This document shows, piece by piece, positions 43,310 to 54,300 of a DNA stretch of 64,000 nucleotides. The notes below the pieces were generated by a model. The model was not told where the DNA came from and ran no database searches. It worked only from the letters and a program-made list of their open reading frames with translations. The position numbers were made by a program, and so were the translations under genes. Source of the stretch: Helicostylum pulchrum (lineage: Eukaryota > Mucoromycota > Mucoromycetes > Mucorales > Mucoraceae). Where the stretch lies: assembly GCA_025677825.1 (NCBI GenBank), contig JAIXMO010000008.1, forward strand, positions 744,001 through 808,000. The letters run 5' to 3'. The first letter of the stretch is position 1. Every line of letters starts with the position of its first letter.

Positions 43310-45457
43310 TACAGCGGCACAGGTCTTTCTTAATGCTGCAAGACAAGAAATTGCTTTCTTGTAATTGATGTTACCAAATGAACGGTTCAATAAAGTAATG
43401 ATAACTTGGTGCATTAACTTATTGGCCTTCTCTACAACATCTTCATCATCGTCTGTTCTGGCCAACATGGCGTGATACTCTTCAACAGGGACAGTGAGAC
43501 CAATCGCTTCGACTTTATTTTGAATTAAAGCAGGTAAAGTATCCGTATCCACATTGGGTCGTTTACGCGAATCAGAACTAGCAGTATCCAAAATATCGTC
43601 CATTGAAACCGGCTCACTATCATTGATTTGACCAAACGCTCTCTTTTTACCCTTTTCTTGAACCTTTCGAATATTAAAATGTTCCAACATCTTGCCTTCA
43701 ATATCATTGATTCTACTTTCAATAAATGGATTTAACTTGTACTGATCATCAAATCTCTTGTCAAGATCTGGAATGGGAGCATTTTCATTTAATGCACGTG
43801 TTTTAATAGCTGTTTTGAACCTCCAGGCAATTGGATTAAAAATAGTTTCGGGCGCTAAAAAGTCTTCATCCATAAGATCAAGGTCCATAGAATCAATTAA
43901 ATCTGACATTAAAGCAAGGCTCTCTGAATCTACATCTCTTGGTGCTACTGTTGTCTTGAGCTTGTATTTACGGATATCTTGGTCAAAAGGAATATCGAAA
44001 TACAAAAGAATAGGAGATATTTCGTTTAATTCAGGTAACAAGATACCAAGCTTTGGTTGTGCGCCATCATTAGATACGAAACGGACAAGAGCATAACGAT
44101 CTGTTTCATATAACGCTTCAGCAAGTGTAGCTAGAGCATTACTAGATTGTTCTACTCTGACGATACCGGAAGTAAGCACAACAGCATTGGAAAACAAGTA
44201 CTGACGAGGAACTTGTTTTGAAGGTACAAATCCAATTATCGACATTTCTTTTTTAGTTTCTAATTTCGACATACTCAATTCTTCATTCGAGACAAGCAAA
44301 ATAGTTTTACCGAATTTATAACCCTTTTGGATATCGTGTTTTTCTACTTGTACCTCTGAGGTATGTTGTTCTCCTTCATTTTCAATATCCAAAATGTATT
44401 TGGTATCTTGTTCTACTTTTTTGGTAGGCCCTTCACTTAAACTAGATACTTTTTTGGCAGAAGGTAGCGAAATTTCTTTTGTTCTCAAATAAGTATTGAT
44501 GCTGATAGGTAAAAAGTTGGTATTGGCATAAGGCGATCCGATATATAAAAACCCACGATAAGAAGGTCGAGCAGCTACCTCTTTGGCATAGATAATTTGT
44601 GTTTGGGCATAAGCTTCTTCTAAATCAGCAATATCACCGTCACATGACCCTATCAACTTATCCCAGTGTTCATAGTTTTCCTTGACCACTTCAGAACAAT
44701 CAGGTGATTCAAGTTCTTTTTTATCAGCACCTCTAAATCATGATATTAATCAACCCGGATCTCTCTTTTTATATGTATATGTTAATACATACACTAATGT
44801 TACTTCAATTGAATTGGATTTTAACATTTCAGAAACGTCAGATAAATCAAGCCAATCAATTGTACTCTTATTATCAGTAAAAATTACTACGCGTTTGGTG
44901 TACTTTAAATGTTTACAATGAGTTGAAATAATATCAATAGCCACAATCAATGCATCCAATACTAATGCGTGTATATGTTAGTACTTTTTTTTTTTACGTG
45001 ATATATCTTGTATAATACCATCAGCAGGTTTATCACTTTCCTTTGCTGTAGTTACATTAGAAAGGTCTTTCAATAGTTGTACAGTAGGCATTAACAAAGG
45101 TGTCATGACAGAAATATTTTCATACTGTCCTGGTGTCGATTCAGCCAAACTATTTTTTGTTTCTATATAATAAGTTTTTAAGTAAGAGTTGAGGGGAGTA
45201 TGGGGGGGGGGGGTTGGCTTACCAGCTGTACCGCAAAGAATAACAGAGACCAAGTCTGTTTTTCTACCAGCAAGAACCTAAATGAGGTCAATAAAACAAA
45301 AAGGGGGCGAGAGAAAAAAAAATGTTGTCAAAATACTTACTCTGTCTTCAATAGAACAAGTTATAGTTTGTAAAGATTTTGAAAATACATTGTCTGGATA
45401 TAAAGACATTGCATGACTGACATTAAGGATGTAACAGGTAGCTTTTTTATTAGCCAT
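42888..45457 (-). CDS. KU80: Ku80 subunit of the Ku DNA-end-binding complex, with Ku_PK_bind-like C-terminus
   Basis: Seven exons (45457-45341, 45277-45223, 45162-44998, 44961-44793, 44732-43313, 43235-43050, 42980-42888) encode 734 aa. An N-terminal vWA-like domain (ATCYILNVSHAMSLYP; RVVIFTDNKSTIDW) is followed by the Ku core beta-barrel (KGYKFGKTILLVSNEELS, MSIIGFVPSKQVPRQYLFSN, ALVRFV) and an arm region (DDQYKLNPFIESRI). The last two exons form a helical domain with REIWTMLKENGLGIITNEEC and an acidic tail ending FDADNLDDLF, like the DNA-PKcs-binding end of animal Ku80. Ku80 with Ku70 starts non-homologous end joining. The large fifth exon ends at an intron with about 35 T residues (minus strand). 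Confidence 0.9.
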
Positions 45458-45608
45458 TGTGAATGAAAAAAAAAACAGGTTACAGTCAAAAAAAAAAAAA
45501 AAAATGCGTATTTATTTATTTCACGAAAGAAATATCATCTCCGTCTAATCATTCTGACATATTTGTAACAAAAAAACAGGTTCATTAATAAAGAGACAAT
45601 TAATAAAT

Positions 45609-46046
45609 CTAAGAGAGAAATGAATGACAAGATATAATAATAGTATATATACACTTACAAACACAAAGAGTCAAATCCCTTTTATGCGTATGTAGAAGGA
45701 AACATTCACACTTTGGAACTACGGTAAATGGATCGGGAAGATGGAGCCTGTGAAAACTGTAGTTGATAACGTTTTGAAGCATAGTAAAATAATTTGGAGT
45801 CATAAATGGAGGCATACAAACGATTTTATGAATTGGTGTGAATAAATAATCCATAAGTATGAATGGTCCAGCTGCTGTGGCAGATTCAAGAAGGGCCTTT
45901 GCATTTCTGCACTGTGCTGCCATTGATTTGATAAACACGCCGTTATAATAATCTGGAAATGAATAGAAGTGAACCATTTGATAATTTGATAATTTGATAA
46001 AAATGGGTTCCCTTTTATATGTATAAACCAGGCACCAAATATACAA
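45609..46046 (-). CDS. Doubtful hypothetical protein
   Basis: An open frame of 145 codons in the 0.7-kb gap between Ku80 and mL58, read on the minus strand. An internal start at MAAQCRNAKALLESATAAGP would give about 108 aa with hydrophobic and Cys/His-rich stretches. I recognise no family. The first 35 residues are low-complexity sequence, and there is no intron evidence. It could be a short gene, a fragment of an old gene, or chance. Confidence 0.25.
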   Translation of the reverse strand: MYIWCLVYTYKREPIFIKLSNYQMVHFYSFPDYYNGVFIKSMAAQCRNAKALLESATAAGPFILMDYLFTPIHKIVCMPPFMTPNYFTMLQNVINYSFHRLHLPDPFTVVPKCECFLLHTHKRDLTLCVCKCIYTIIISCHSFLS

Positions 46047-46150
46047 TCGTCCCTTTTTTTTTTATTTCTATTTTATTTATATACTAACATTTTTATCTAA
46101 ACTTTTTTTTTTTTTTTTTCACCAAAGAACAACCCTACCAAAGAGCCCTT

Positions 46151-46579
46151 CTACCAAAGAGCCCTTCTCTTTTCTCTTTCTTGTGTAATCAATTTACGTC
46201 TATAACCATGACTGACTTCATTTTCTACAGCAGTAGTAGTTGTGGGTTTGGGTGCAGCAATACTGACAAATAATTCAGAACAACCAAATTTCTTTGCTAA
46301 TTTAGAACGAGTCCAAGTAGCAGGATCGGATTCTCTTAATTGACGTAATTCTTTAATTTCTGCTTCAGATAATCTCTTTGCGACAGTGGGTTTATTAATC
46401 AAAGGAGCAACAGTGGCTTGAACACTAGGTTCAACAACAGGTTGACGTGCGATAAAAATAGTACCGTCGGAAAGGGTAGTTTGTTGAACGGGTACACTAG
46501 GTTTCCACTTTAAATTTGTTGTCTTACTTTTTGTTGCATATGTACGAATGCTGGTAAATACATGTCTTGAGCAATTCAT
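46151..46579 (-). CDS. MRPL20: Mitochondrial large-subunit ribosomal protein mL58 (MRPL20)
   Basis: Intronless, 142 aa. The N-terminus (MNCSRHVFTSIRTYATKS) is basic and hydroxylated, a likely mitochondrial presequence ending near TYATKS. The family block is ELRQLRESDPATWTRSKLAK followed by KFGCSELFVSIAAP, and a basic C-terminus ERKRRALW-like (QEREKRRALW). mL58 is a fungal-specific component of the mitochondrial 54S subunit. The length is slightly below the yeast protein. Confidence 0.88.
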   Translation of the reverse strand: MNCSRHVFTSIRTYATKSKTTNLKWKPSVPVQQTTLSDGTIFIARQPVVEPSVQATVAPLINKPTVAKRLSEAEIKELRQLRESDPATWTRSKLAKKFGCSELFVSIAAPKPTTTTAVENEVSHGYRRKLITQEREKRRALW

Positions 46580-47310
46580 TATGGAGTATTATTTATAAAT
46601 GTATATATGATAATGTTGAAAAAGATAAAAAAAGTCTTTTTATAGCAAGGGTGACCAATTTTTAAGCCCCCAACTGAGTTGAGGAAAAAATAAGTCACCT
46701 AAGCTCTGATCCCTGAGTTTGAAGGATACTTGCAGTTTATGAGAAGAGATTTATTTTTTAACCTGCAACACACACACTCATAGAAGGAAGACGTTTCACC
46801 CTCATAGCCGCTTATCAAGGTCCAAATATATCATAATACAACCAGAAATATAAAGCCAGGCAGTAGAAAAAATCTATCAGTAGAAAGAAACCATTTCATA
46901 CGGAAGCACAAACAAGAAACCATTCATATAAATACCATCAGCATAAGAAAGGAAGCCATATAGTATACATATTATGTAATTACTAATATATAGACCATTT
47001 TTTAAAGTATATTATTAGCTAAATGGATTATCCATAATAAAGTAAACCTTTTAAGAGTCTCTTAAGTACTCATTTAAAATATGCCAACATGTCATTAATA
47101 AACTTTGTTGTTACAGTATCGGTTTAAACAACTTGGAATAATTGTATATTCCCATGTGCCAAGACTTATAGATGTAACAAAACCCTCCTTTCCTTGTTGA
47201 CTCTCACTTTATAATCACAACAGCAGGAAGAGTTTTTTTATGCTCAAGATCTTTTTTAGATGAAAGTTTTTTATTTATTGACTATTTTATTTTCGAGCGA
47301 GTCACGGACT
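46580..47310. other. Gene-free interval with dispersed repeat copy B
   Basis: 731 bp with no coding capacity. Blocks between 46798 and 46972 match the repeat at 36590-37010. The part next to 46579 should hold the mL58 promoter. Confidence 0.55.
46798..46972. repeat. Dispersed repeat fragment, copy B
   Basis: CTTATCAAGGTCC, CAGGCAGTAGAAAA, ATCAGTAGAAAGAAACC, ATTTCATACGGAAGCACAAA, CAAGAAACCATTC, ACCATCAGCATAAGAAA and GAAGCCAT parallel copy A in the same order and orientation, about 10 kb away. Confidence 0.6.
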
Positions 47311-47697
47311 TCAAAGGTTTTGAACAAGAGCTTCGACATCAGTAAGGTCAGGTCTACCTAAAGCAGCTCTTGCATGCTGAAAGTCAACAATGAATGGACG
47401 TTCAAGATGTTGTGGCTCTGATGACAACAATTCAAACGTTTCTCCCCATGAAGAAACTAATTTTTGTGCATCAGGACGAAGTAAAGTTTTCCAAGGCTTT
47501 GTAGAGTCTTCTTTTGAGGTTAAACCAAGATAGTTTGATAACTTTTCCAATTGATCACGCGTAGGGGCTTCCTTTTGATAGAAAATGATTTCAATATCAT
47601 AGTTGTATTTATCTTTATTAGATTCAAGATAACTAAGCGCGTTACGCGACTTTGAGCAACGTGGATTATGATAGATAGATAAAGTAGTTTTAGACAT
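47311..47697 (-). CDS. ArsC/YffB-family thioredoxin-fold protein
   Basis: Intronless, 128 aa, full family length. The N-terminus IYHNPRCSKSRNALSYL carries the HNPxC motif with the reactive cysteine (Cys14). Downstream are APTRDQLEKLSNYLG, a LLRPDAQ element and ERPFIVDFQHARAALGRP, matching the conserved arginines of glutaredoxin-linked ArsC proteins. The family includes arsenate reductases and related proteins of unknown role (YffB/YfgD), mostly bacterial. Fungal arsenate reductase Acr2 is unrelated (Cdc25-type). Arsenate reduction is therefore possible but not shown. The lack of introns among intron-rich neighbours would fit an old transfer from bacteria. Confidence 0.8.
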   Translation of the reverse strand: MSKTTLSIYHNPRCSKSRNALSYLESNKDKYNYDIEIIFYQKEAPTRDQLEKLSNYLGLTSKEDSTKPWKTLLRPDAQKLVSSWGETFELLSSEPQHLERPFIVDFQHARAALGRPDLTDVEALVQNL

Positions 47698-47760
47698 TTT
47701 CTTTTTTAAAAAAAAATAACAAAAAGAAAAAAAAGAAGAATGGAAATATTATTTTATTTT

Positions 47761-47868
47761 TTAAATAGTATTCCAAAGTCTATCACCAGAATCACCAATA
47801 CCAGGATTAATGTATCTATCATTTAAAGCAAGTGTGTGTAAGTATGTATAATAAATATATACACGTAC

Positions 47869-47903
<35 letters not shown>

Positions 47904-48690
47904 TACCCTTTGTTGTCGAGTGTTTCATCAACACCAGCAATATAAATATTGATATCAGGATGCGCTGTTTGAAGTTGTTCAAGACCTTGTTCAGACTAAA
48001 AAAAAAAAAGATTTAAAAAAAAGTAGATAACGCAGATAAAACAGTATATTACCCCGATGATAGCTACAAACTTGATTTGAGAACCTTGAACGCCCCATTC
48101 TTTCAACATATTGATAGTTGCTACAGCCGTATTACCGGTAGCAATAACAGGATCCAAGACATAACATAAATCGACGTTGGGTACATCGGGTAACTTATTA
48201 TAGTACTCTACTGGTTGATGAGAGACTTTTTCACGATAGATACCCAAATGCAATACAGGAGCATCAGGGAATAAATTTAAAAATCCTATATTAAATCATT
48301 AAAAATCTCCCACACACACTTTTTTTTTTTTTTACATCTTATTTACCGTTAACAAGACCTAGACCTGATCTAAGAACAGGTACTAAACCTACTCTTTCCT
48401 TTATCTCACTGGATTGATAATCGCCATATTGACTAGAAGCCTATATATACACGCTATATTAATATATATATATATATATATAGTACATTTCTTATCTGTA
48501 TATATATATTACTTGCCATTTGTCCCTTTTTTAATGTTACATCTGCAGAAGCTTCATAGCCCAATAAAAAGGAGAGATCACTTGTCAATTCTCTTACGAC
48601 TTTAGGCGACTGGTTTTTCTCTCTCAATTGAGACAGCTTTTGAGCAACAATAGGATGCTTACTTATGTTAATAGTATCAGCCGTAGTCAT
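47761..48690 (-). CDS. FUR1: Uracil phosphoribosyltransferase
   Basis: Five exons (48690-48517, 48440-48347, 48285-48053, 47995-47907, 47815-47761) encode 214 aa. It converts uracil and PRPP to UMP (pyrimidine salvage) and activates 5-fluorouracil. Seen: RELTSDLSFLLGYEAS, ERVGLVPVLRSGLGLVNG, the PRPP loop DPVIATGNTAVATI, and the uracil-binding end NPGIGDSGDRLW. The length fits the bacterial-type and fungal enzymes. The first intron begins GCAAGT instead of GT. The gene is divergent from a URC1-like gene 352 bp away, which suggests shared control. Confidence 0.93.
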
Positions 48691-49042
48691 TATAAAAAAA
48701 GAAGAAAATAAAAAAAGATAACAAGAAAGAAAAAGAGGATAAAAAGGGTAAATTAAATTGTAAGAGAATATATATAAGGTTCACGCTTCTTTTCTTTTTT
48801 CTTTTTTTTTGCATGATGATAAGCAATCATGTGAGTTATCGTATAAATACACGGCATACATGTTTATGTGATTGATTTGTTTTGATAAGTATCTCATGAA
48901 CAAACAACCGTAACATTTTAGCTTATAAAACCTTTTGGCTATTTTCTTATTATTCACTTGTTTTTCCCTTTCTCTTCTATTTTTTATTTTTTATTTTTTT
49001 TTTACTTCTCTCTTCAAATATATATATATATATATACAAGAA
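48691..49042. promoter_or_regulatory. Bidirectional promoter region FUR1/URC1 with GATA motifs
   Basis: 352 bp between two divergent start codons. GATAAG occurs at 48818-48823 and 48884-48889; further GATAA cores occur at 48717-48721, 48738-48742 and, reversed, near 48836-48840. GATA factors (AreA/Gln3 type) mediate nitrogen control in fungi. TATATATA near 48768-48775 (for FUR1) and TATAAAA at 48924-48930 (for URC1) are possible TATA boxes. The GATA sites are seen; factor binding is inferred, and the AT-rich background raises chance matches for short cores. Confidence 0.5.
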
Positions 49043-51394
49043 ATGACTATAAGTAATGATGAAACTATTCTCCAAAAAATGTTGTCTACTATGGAAACAT
49101 TAAGACAAGACCAATTAAGATTGGCTGAACAGGTATATACATGTTTGTTATTATTATTATTATAGTTATTTTTACTCATGTGTGTGAGCGTATATAGTTT
49201 GAGATATTGTCTTCTGCTACCCCTCCAAAGTTTGGTGACACTCAGTTGTCTCCTTCTACCTCCATTACCGCCTTAGCAAGTGATGCACAAGACTGTATCA
49301 CTCCAAAATCTACCGTATCTCCAGTGACCCAATCATCCATGTATCCTAGCCGTGTGATTCTTACTAGTAACCTTATCTTTTATTATTGTATCTTGATAGC
49401 AAAACAACTAAAAACAAAAAAATAATTAATTTAGCTTATCCTGGTCAACATGGCATTAAACCAATTAATCTTGTATGGGGTGCTAAAAATGCAAAGGAAA
49501 GAGGTCCTATTGTAGCTTCTCGTCATGCAGAAAGCATTAAAAAGAGGTAAATATATACACTTTACATATGTGTCTCATTTTGTAATACTTGTAATTTTAT
49601 TTTAGAAATGCTATTGGTGCTTATGGTGGGTCTTACTGTATTTATCGTGCTTTGGCTGTAGCTATTGGCGATTTGCCATCAGACTATAGACCCAATTTTG
49701 ATTTAACAGAACCAACTTATCAAATTGGACCTCATGCATCTTGGTTTGACCCTGAGAAAATTGTCTCAATTGATCCTTTTGGTCATGTAGCTCCCTCTGT
49801 TTTTAAGAGTGAGTATGATGCTGGTCTTGATGTCAGGTAAAAAAGAGAAAACCCCCCTCCCCCTTTTTTTTTCTTTCTAATAGAGCCCTTTTTATATATG
49901 TATATGTAGACCTACTATTGCTATTACTCGCGCTCATATGACAATGGCTGAAATGGAAATGAATGTCAAGAGTGGTAACTTGCAAGTGGATGGTAAGATA
50001 GTAGTGAATGAACGTGGAGATTTAGCTGTGTCTAAAGCTGCTCTTGAACCCGTTTGGTATTTACCTGGTGTTGCAAAGAGATTTGGTATCGAAGAAACTT
50101 TACTTCGACGAGCTCTCTTGTAAGTTACGTTTTAAAACCTTGTTATTTTGTTTTTCAAAGTGATTAACAATGTTATTATTATTTTTTAGTGAGGATACTG
50201 GTATGCATACTATATATATATAAAAAAGTATATATAATATCAAAATAAATAACGTATTTTTTAGGCGGAATGTATCCCGAATTGATCACTCGACCTGACT
50301 TGAAAGTATATTTACCCCCTATCGGAGGTATCAGTGTATATATTTTTGGTAACCCTGAATATGTATCTGGTAAGCAGAAAAAAAAAATCCTTCTTTTTTA
50401 TCTATATGAAACTTATACATCTTTCTAGACCCTTCCAAGAAGTTGACGTTGCGTGTACATGATGAATGTAACGGATCTGATGTATTTGGTAAGAAATTGA
50501 TACTTTTGTGTGTGTGTGTGTATATATATAAAACTAAAATATACCATATAGGTAGTGATATTTGTACTTGTAGACCTTATTTAATTTTTGGTATTGAAGA
50601 ATGCGTAAAGCAAGCTCAACAAGGTGGTGTTGGTGTAATTGTTTACTGTAAGAAAAACAAAATGTTATTTATTTATTTATTTAACCTATATTTTATTATT
50701 ATAGTCAGAAAGGAAGGAAGAGCTTTGGGAGAAGTAACAAAGTATTTGGTTTACAATGCTCGTAAGTAAAAAAACCGAAAAAAAAAAAAGAAAAAAAAAG
50801 ACGTTGTGTGATGACTTATGATTATTATTAGGTAAAAGACAAGCTGGTGGTGACACTGCAGATAATTACTTTTTACGTACAGAATGTATTGCAGGTGTTA
50901 AAGATATGCGTTTCCAAGCTTTGATGCCTGACGTATTACACTGGTTAGGAATTCAAAAGATTGATCGTATGATGGTAAAGTATAATAAAACTATTTAGTA
51001 TTTTCTTTATGCTAAGCATGTATACCCTTCTTTTCTTTCTTTCTGTAGTCTATGTCCAATATGGTAAGTTTGTGTTAGATCCAATAGCGAGTAATCGGCA
51101 TTAATTCCCCTTTTAGAAACATGACGCCATTGTCGGTTCCGGTATTCCTATTATTGAACGCGTACCTATCCCTGATGAACTTGTACCTGCTGATTCAAGG
51201 TAAAAGTTTTATTTTCTTTGTGTGTGTCCGTGTGCTAGTAAATATCATGCTTACATCTTTTTTTTTTCTCACGCAAAAATAGAGTTGAAATAGATGCTAA
51301 GATTGCGTCTGGATACTTTACCAGTGGTTCGGTAATGACTGACGTAGAACTTTCTAATGTAAAGGGTCGTGACTGGGAGGATGTTGAGCATTGA
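49043..51394 (+). CDS. URC1: URC1-like GTP cyclohydrolase II homologue (uracil catabolism)
   Basis: Fourteen exons (49043-49132, 49198-49366, 49435-49546, 49606-49836, 49910-50119, 50190-50200, 50265-50369, 50429-50488, 50552-50647, 50705-50761, 50832-50974, 51049-51063, 51117-51199, 51283-51394) encode 497 aa. The GTP cyclohydrolase II part shows VHDECNGSDVFGSDICTCR, whose Cys-x10-Cys-x-Cys matches the zinc ligands, and VIVYFRKEGRALGEVTKYL. The N-terminal half (TYPGQHGIKPINLVWGAKN; RNAIGAYGGSYCIYRALAVA; TRAHMTMAEM) is the extension typical of Urc1 and absent from riboflavin enzymes. In Lachancea kluyveri URC1 is needed for the non-reductive uracil degradation pathway. Two exons are 11 and 15 nt. 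Confidence 0.88.
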
Positions 51395-51576
51395 TTGGTT
51401 CTCGTTTTATTTTTAGCTCCGTCTACGGAAAAAAAAAAGTAACGACTTTTTTCTGTTCGAATGGGGTGATTTTTTCTTTTTTCATGCAAAGTGTTTCTGT
51501 ATAAATAGCCTCTTCTTTTTTTCTTAAAAAAATAAATAAAGGTTTTCTTTATCTAATACACAAACAAAACAAAAAA

Positions 51577-51897
51577 ATGACTTTAAATTGTACCCTTCCA
51601 ATGATTTATAAAAAAACTGAAACGTCCATTATCGAACGTACAAAACAAGAAACTGCAGTGGTTGAACATGCAATGACTGAAGATGATTTAACCCATCCTG
51701 CGCTATACCGACACAAGATGAATAGTTTACCGGGAAGTAACTATCGCAAATACCATACAACCCAAAATTCGCAGCAAAATAAAAAGTCTTCCGCCGGTTC
51801 TAATTGGGATCTCTATCCTGGGTTAATACGTAATATAGAAAACAAAGGCACACCTGAACAGGTTGACAAGTTACATCATATGGAGCGCAACTTGTAA
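51577..51897 (+). CDS. Small hypothetical protein
   Basis: Intronless, 106 aa, ATG preceded by an A-rich leader. Hydrophilic, with TEDDLTHPALYRHKMNSLPG, a Q/S/K-rich middle and WDLYPGLIRNIENKGTPEQV near the end. No signal peptide, membrane segment or recognised family. Codon use looks like its neighbours, and it has a T-rich 3' region. Position between URC1 and a convergent phospholipase gives no clue to function. Confidence 0.6.
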   Translation: MTLNCTLPMIYKKTETSIIERTKQETAVVEHAMTEDDLTHPALYRHKMNSLPGSNYRKYHTTQNSQQNKKSSAGSNWDLYPGLIRNIENKGTPEQVDKLHHMERNL

Positions 51898-51987
51898 ACA
51901 TATATTTATTATTATATTACATTTCTCCCCCTTCTCTATACATATATATATATATCAAGCATTATTTAAAATAAACTTTTACGTTTT

Positions 51988-54300
51988 TTATACACTCTCA
52001 TTTTCAAGTCTTTGATTTCTTTTTCTTTCCCATGTTTTCTTTAATATACTCTTGATCTTTTCCAGATTATCAGTCCAGTTAGCTTCTGCTAACCCCGTGA
52101 CTTTTTCTACTTGCTCTGGCGTATACACAAAATTCCAAGTTTTACAAAACTCGGCTTCTTGTGGATCAAAGTCAGGATCATAGGCCTTGTTCACAATAAA
52201 AGGAAAATAAGCCAAAGTAATTGGACGTTCCTTCTTTAAAGATTTTGAATTTGATTGGTCCTTTACTTGTTCCGCTGTTTCAGCTTCAAATATAGTACAA
52301 GTTCCTAGCGGATATTTTTCTTCGCTGTTATCTTTAGGCCAACCTGCACCGGTAGGCCATCCCGTGATGTTTCTTCTTTTAACGTAACTTTCAGCACGAT
52401 CAAAGTGAGTTGAGGTTTGAATATCTGCACTTAGGTCCACAGCTAAAATGATATCTACATCACGTCCTTCTCGAAGTAAAGGGTAGAATGGAATATTGTT
52501 ATCCATACCAGCGTCCATCAAGTATAGTTCTTTGGAATCGACAATAGCTTTTGGGCGTTCAGCAACTTTACCGTCATTCATTGTAAAGGTTTTGGATATA
52601 CCGTAAAATGGATTTGCAAAGGAAGAAGGTGATATAGGATGATAACTTAGCATTGAAGCCTCATATCGAGTAATTGTTTCGTCAATTTTAGCCAGTGATC
52701 CAGTAGGTAAGAAGCTTCGAATTTCTTTATAGAAATGTACAAGACTTGCTGCAAAAGCAGAACCAAACATACTAAATAAAGAGGGTTATTAGCCTTTTTT
52801 TTTTTATATGTATAATGTTTTTTTTTTTACCCAATTAAAATATCTAGAGTTTGTTCAGGTAATCTCTCCAGGTTTTTTCCGGCTTCAAACTTACGCCCAA
52901 AAGCCCACATGGGAACCCAGGCTTCCATTTCTTCACAACCAACATCATACGGCGTGAATTCAAACCACTGATACGCATCCTTTTGTTGATTTTCAATTTC
53001 CTTTTTCTTAGTCTCCAAATCTGCAATCTCAGTGGGTCTACTCGTATCGACTAATTTTCGTTTAATTTCATCAATTCGATTCTCAAATGTTTTTCCTAAT
53101 GTGATATCATGTCGTACTACAGAGTAAATCGGCATTGGCTCTAACCCATCCTTTAAATAATGCGCTTGTCCTGTCAAGTACATATCACGAGGCTCAAATT
53201 CACCTACTTCCGATCCCTGTGATTTACTTGTAACATCTTGACCTGATTTTTCCGAAGGTAAAGTATCTCTCTTCTTGGTTAATAGTGTTTGGCCCATCAA
53301 AACGCCAAATATATCGACCAAACTAATATCCCCGTTCTGTTGATAAAACCTTTGAATTGCGCCTTGCATCAACAACTTACTGTTCTCAGGTGACCTGGTC
53401 AAAAGATTAATAAAGTTTGACATATTTGCCCAATGTGTGTTCACGTGAGACTTGATATGCTGTTTTAATTTTTGAGGTGAGGATTGTGTAAGTTGGTTAT
53501 AGTACAAGGCCATGGTCCAGCAGGAACCCGAGATACCGGCAAAATACATTGTACAGTCAAGTACACCTGAATTCTTCATAGCGCTCAAGTAACCTGTCAA
53601 TCCAATCATGGCACGGTATCCTCCTCCACTGCACGCCAATCCTATCACTGGTATATCTCGTTCATCAATATTATCAGCATGCACTCCAATTAACTTTGCA
53701 AACAACGGTTTTTGTAATTGCTTTCTCTTTTTGATGAATGATTTTTCTTGCTCTGATAAACTAGATCCTTCTCTGTATAACAAATGATTTTTTTTTTTAA
53801 ACACATGTAAAATTGTTCCGAGAAAGAATATTTTTTTACCTAACCACAGCATCGTTATTAAGTTCGGAAAACTTTGAAGGATCTTTGGCATCTTTATTAA
53901 TCTCGTCGACAATCTTTCTGAATTCCTCCATGGTCAAGTACTCCCACATTTTCTCATACCCTTTTTGTAAATGAGAAAACTGCGTGGTGAACTGCGGGTA
54001 CAGTTCAATCATTTTCAGGTTGATAACTTCCACTGTAGGCAAGTCCTCGAGCCACTCCATTTTCTTGGATAGCCACGCTTGATCCGTAAACAGCGAGCCA
54101 ATAAATTTGTCGTCAGCTTCTGGCTGTTTATTATTATCCTCTTCTTCGCTTTTCGACCGAAATTGACTGGACCATAACGGTGAATTGTCAAGTGGTTTTT
54201 TTATACTGCTGCTTTGTGATTTATTACAATCGCTACTCATTCGTCGTTTGACATGTTGCAGGCATTTTTTATGTAGAGCACGTCTTTTTAATATAAACAT
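51988..54300 (-). CDS. Cytosolic PLA2/lysophospholipase-type lipase
   Basis: Three exons (54300-53840, 53772-52831, 52771-51988) encode 728 aa. The PLA2_B-type catalytic region has IGLACSGGGYRAMIGLTGYL, MYFAGISGSCWTMALYYNQ (nucleophile Ser in GISGS), a PEDPxxF-less middle, MYLTGQAHYL and, near the end, LYLMDAGMDNNIPFYPLLR whose Asp in DAGMDNN would complete the Ser-Asp dyad. Enzymes of this family hydrolyse acyl chains of phospholipids. No signal peptide is evident (basic N-terminus MFILKRRALHKK), so a cytosolic or membrane-bound enzyme is more likely than a secreted phospholipase B. An open frame extends upstream to 54393 without an ATG, so Met at 54300 was chosen. Confidence 0.88.
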
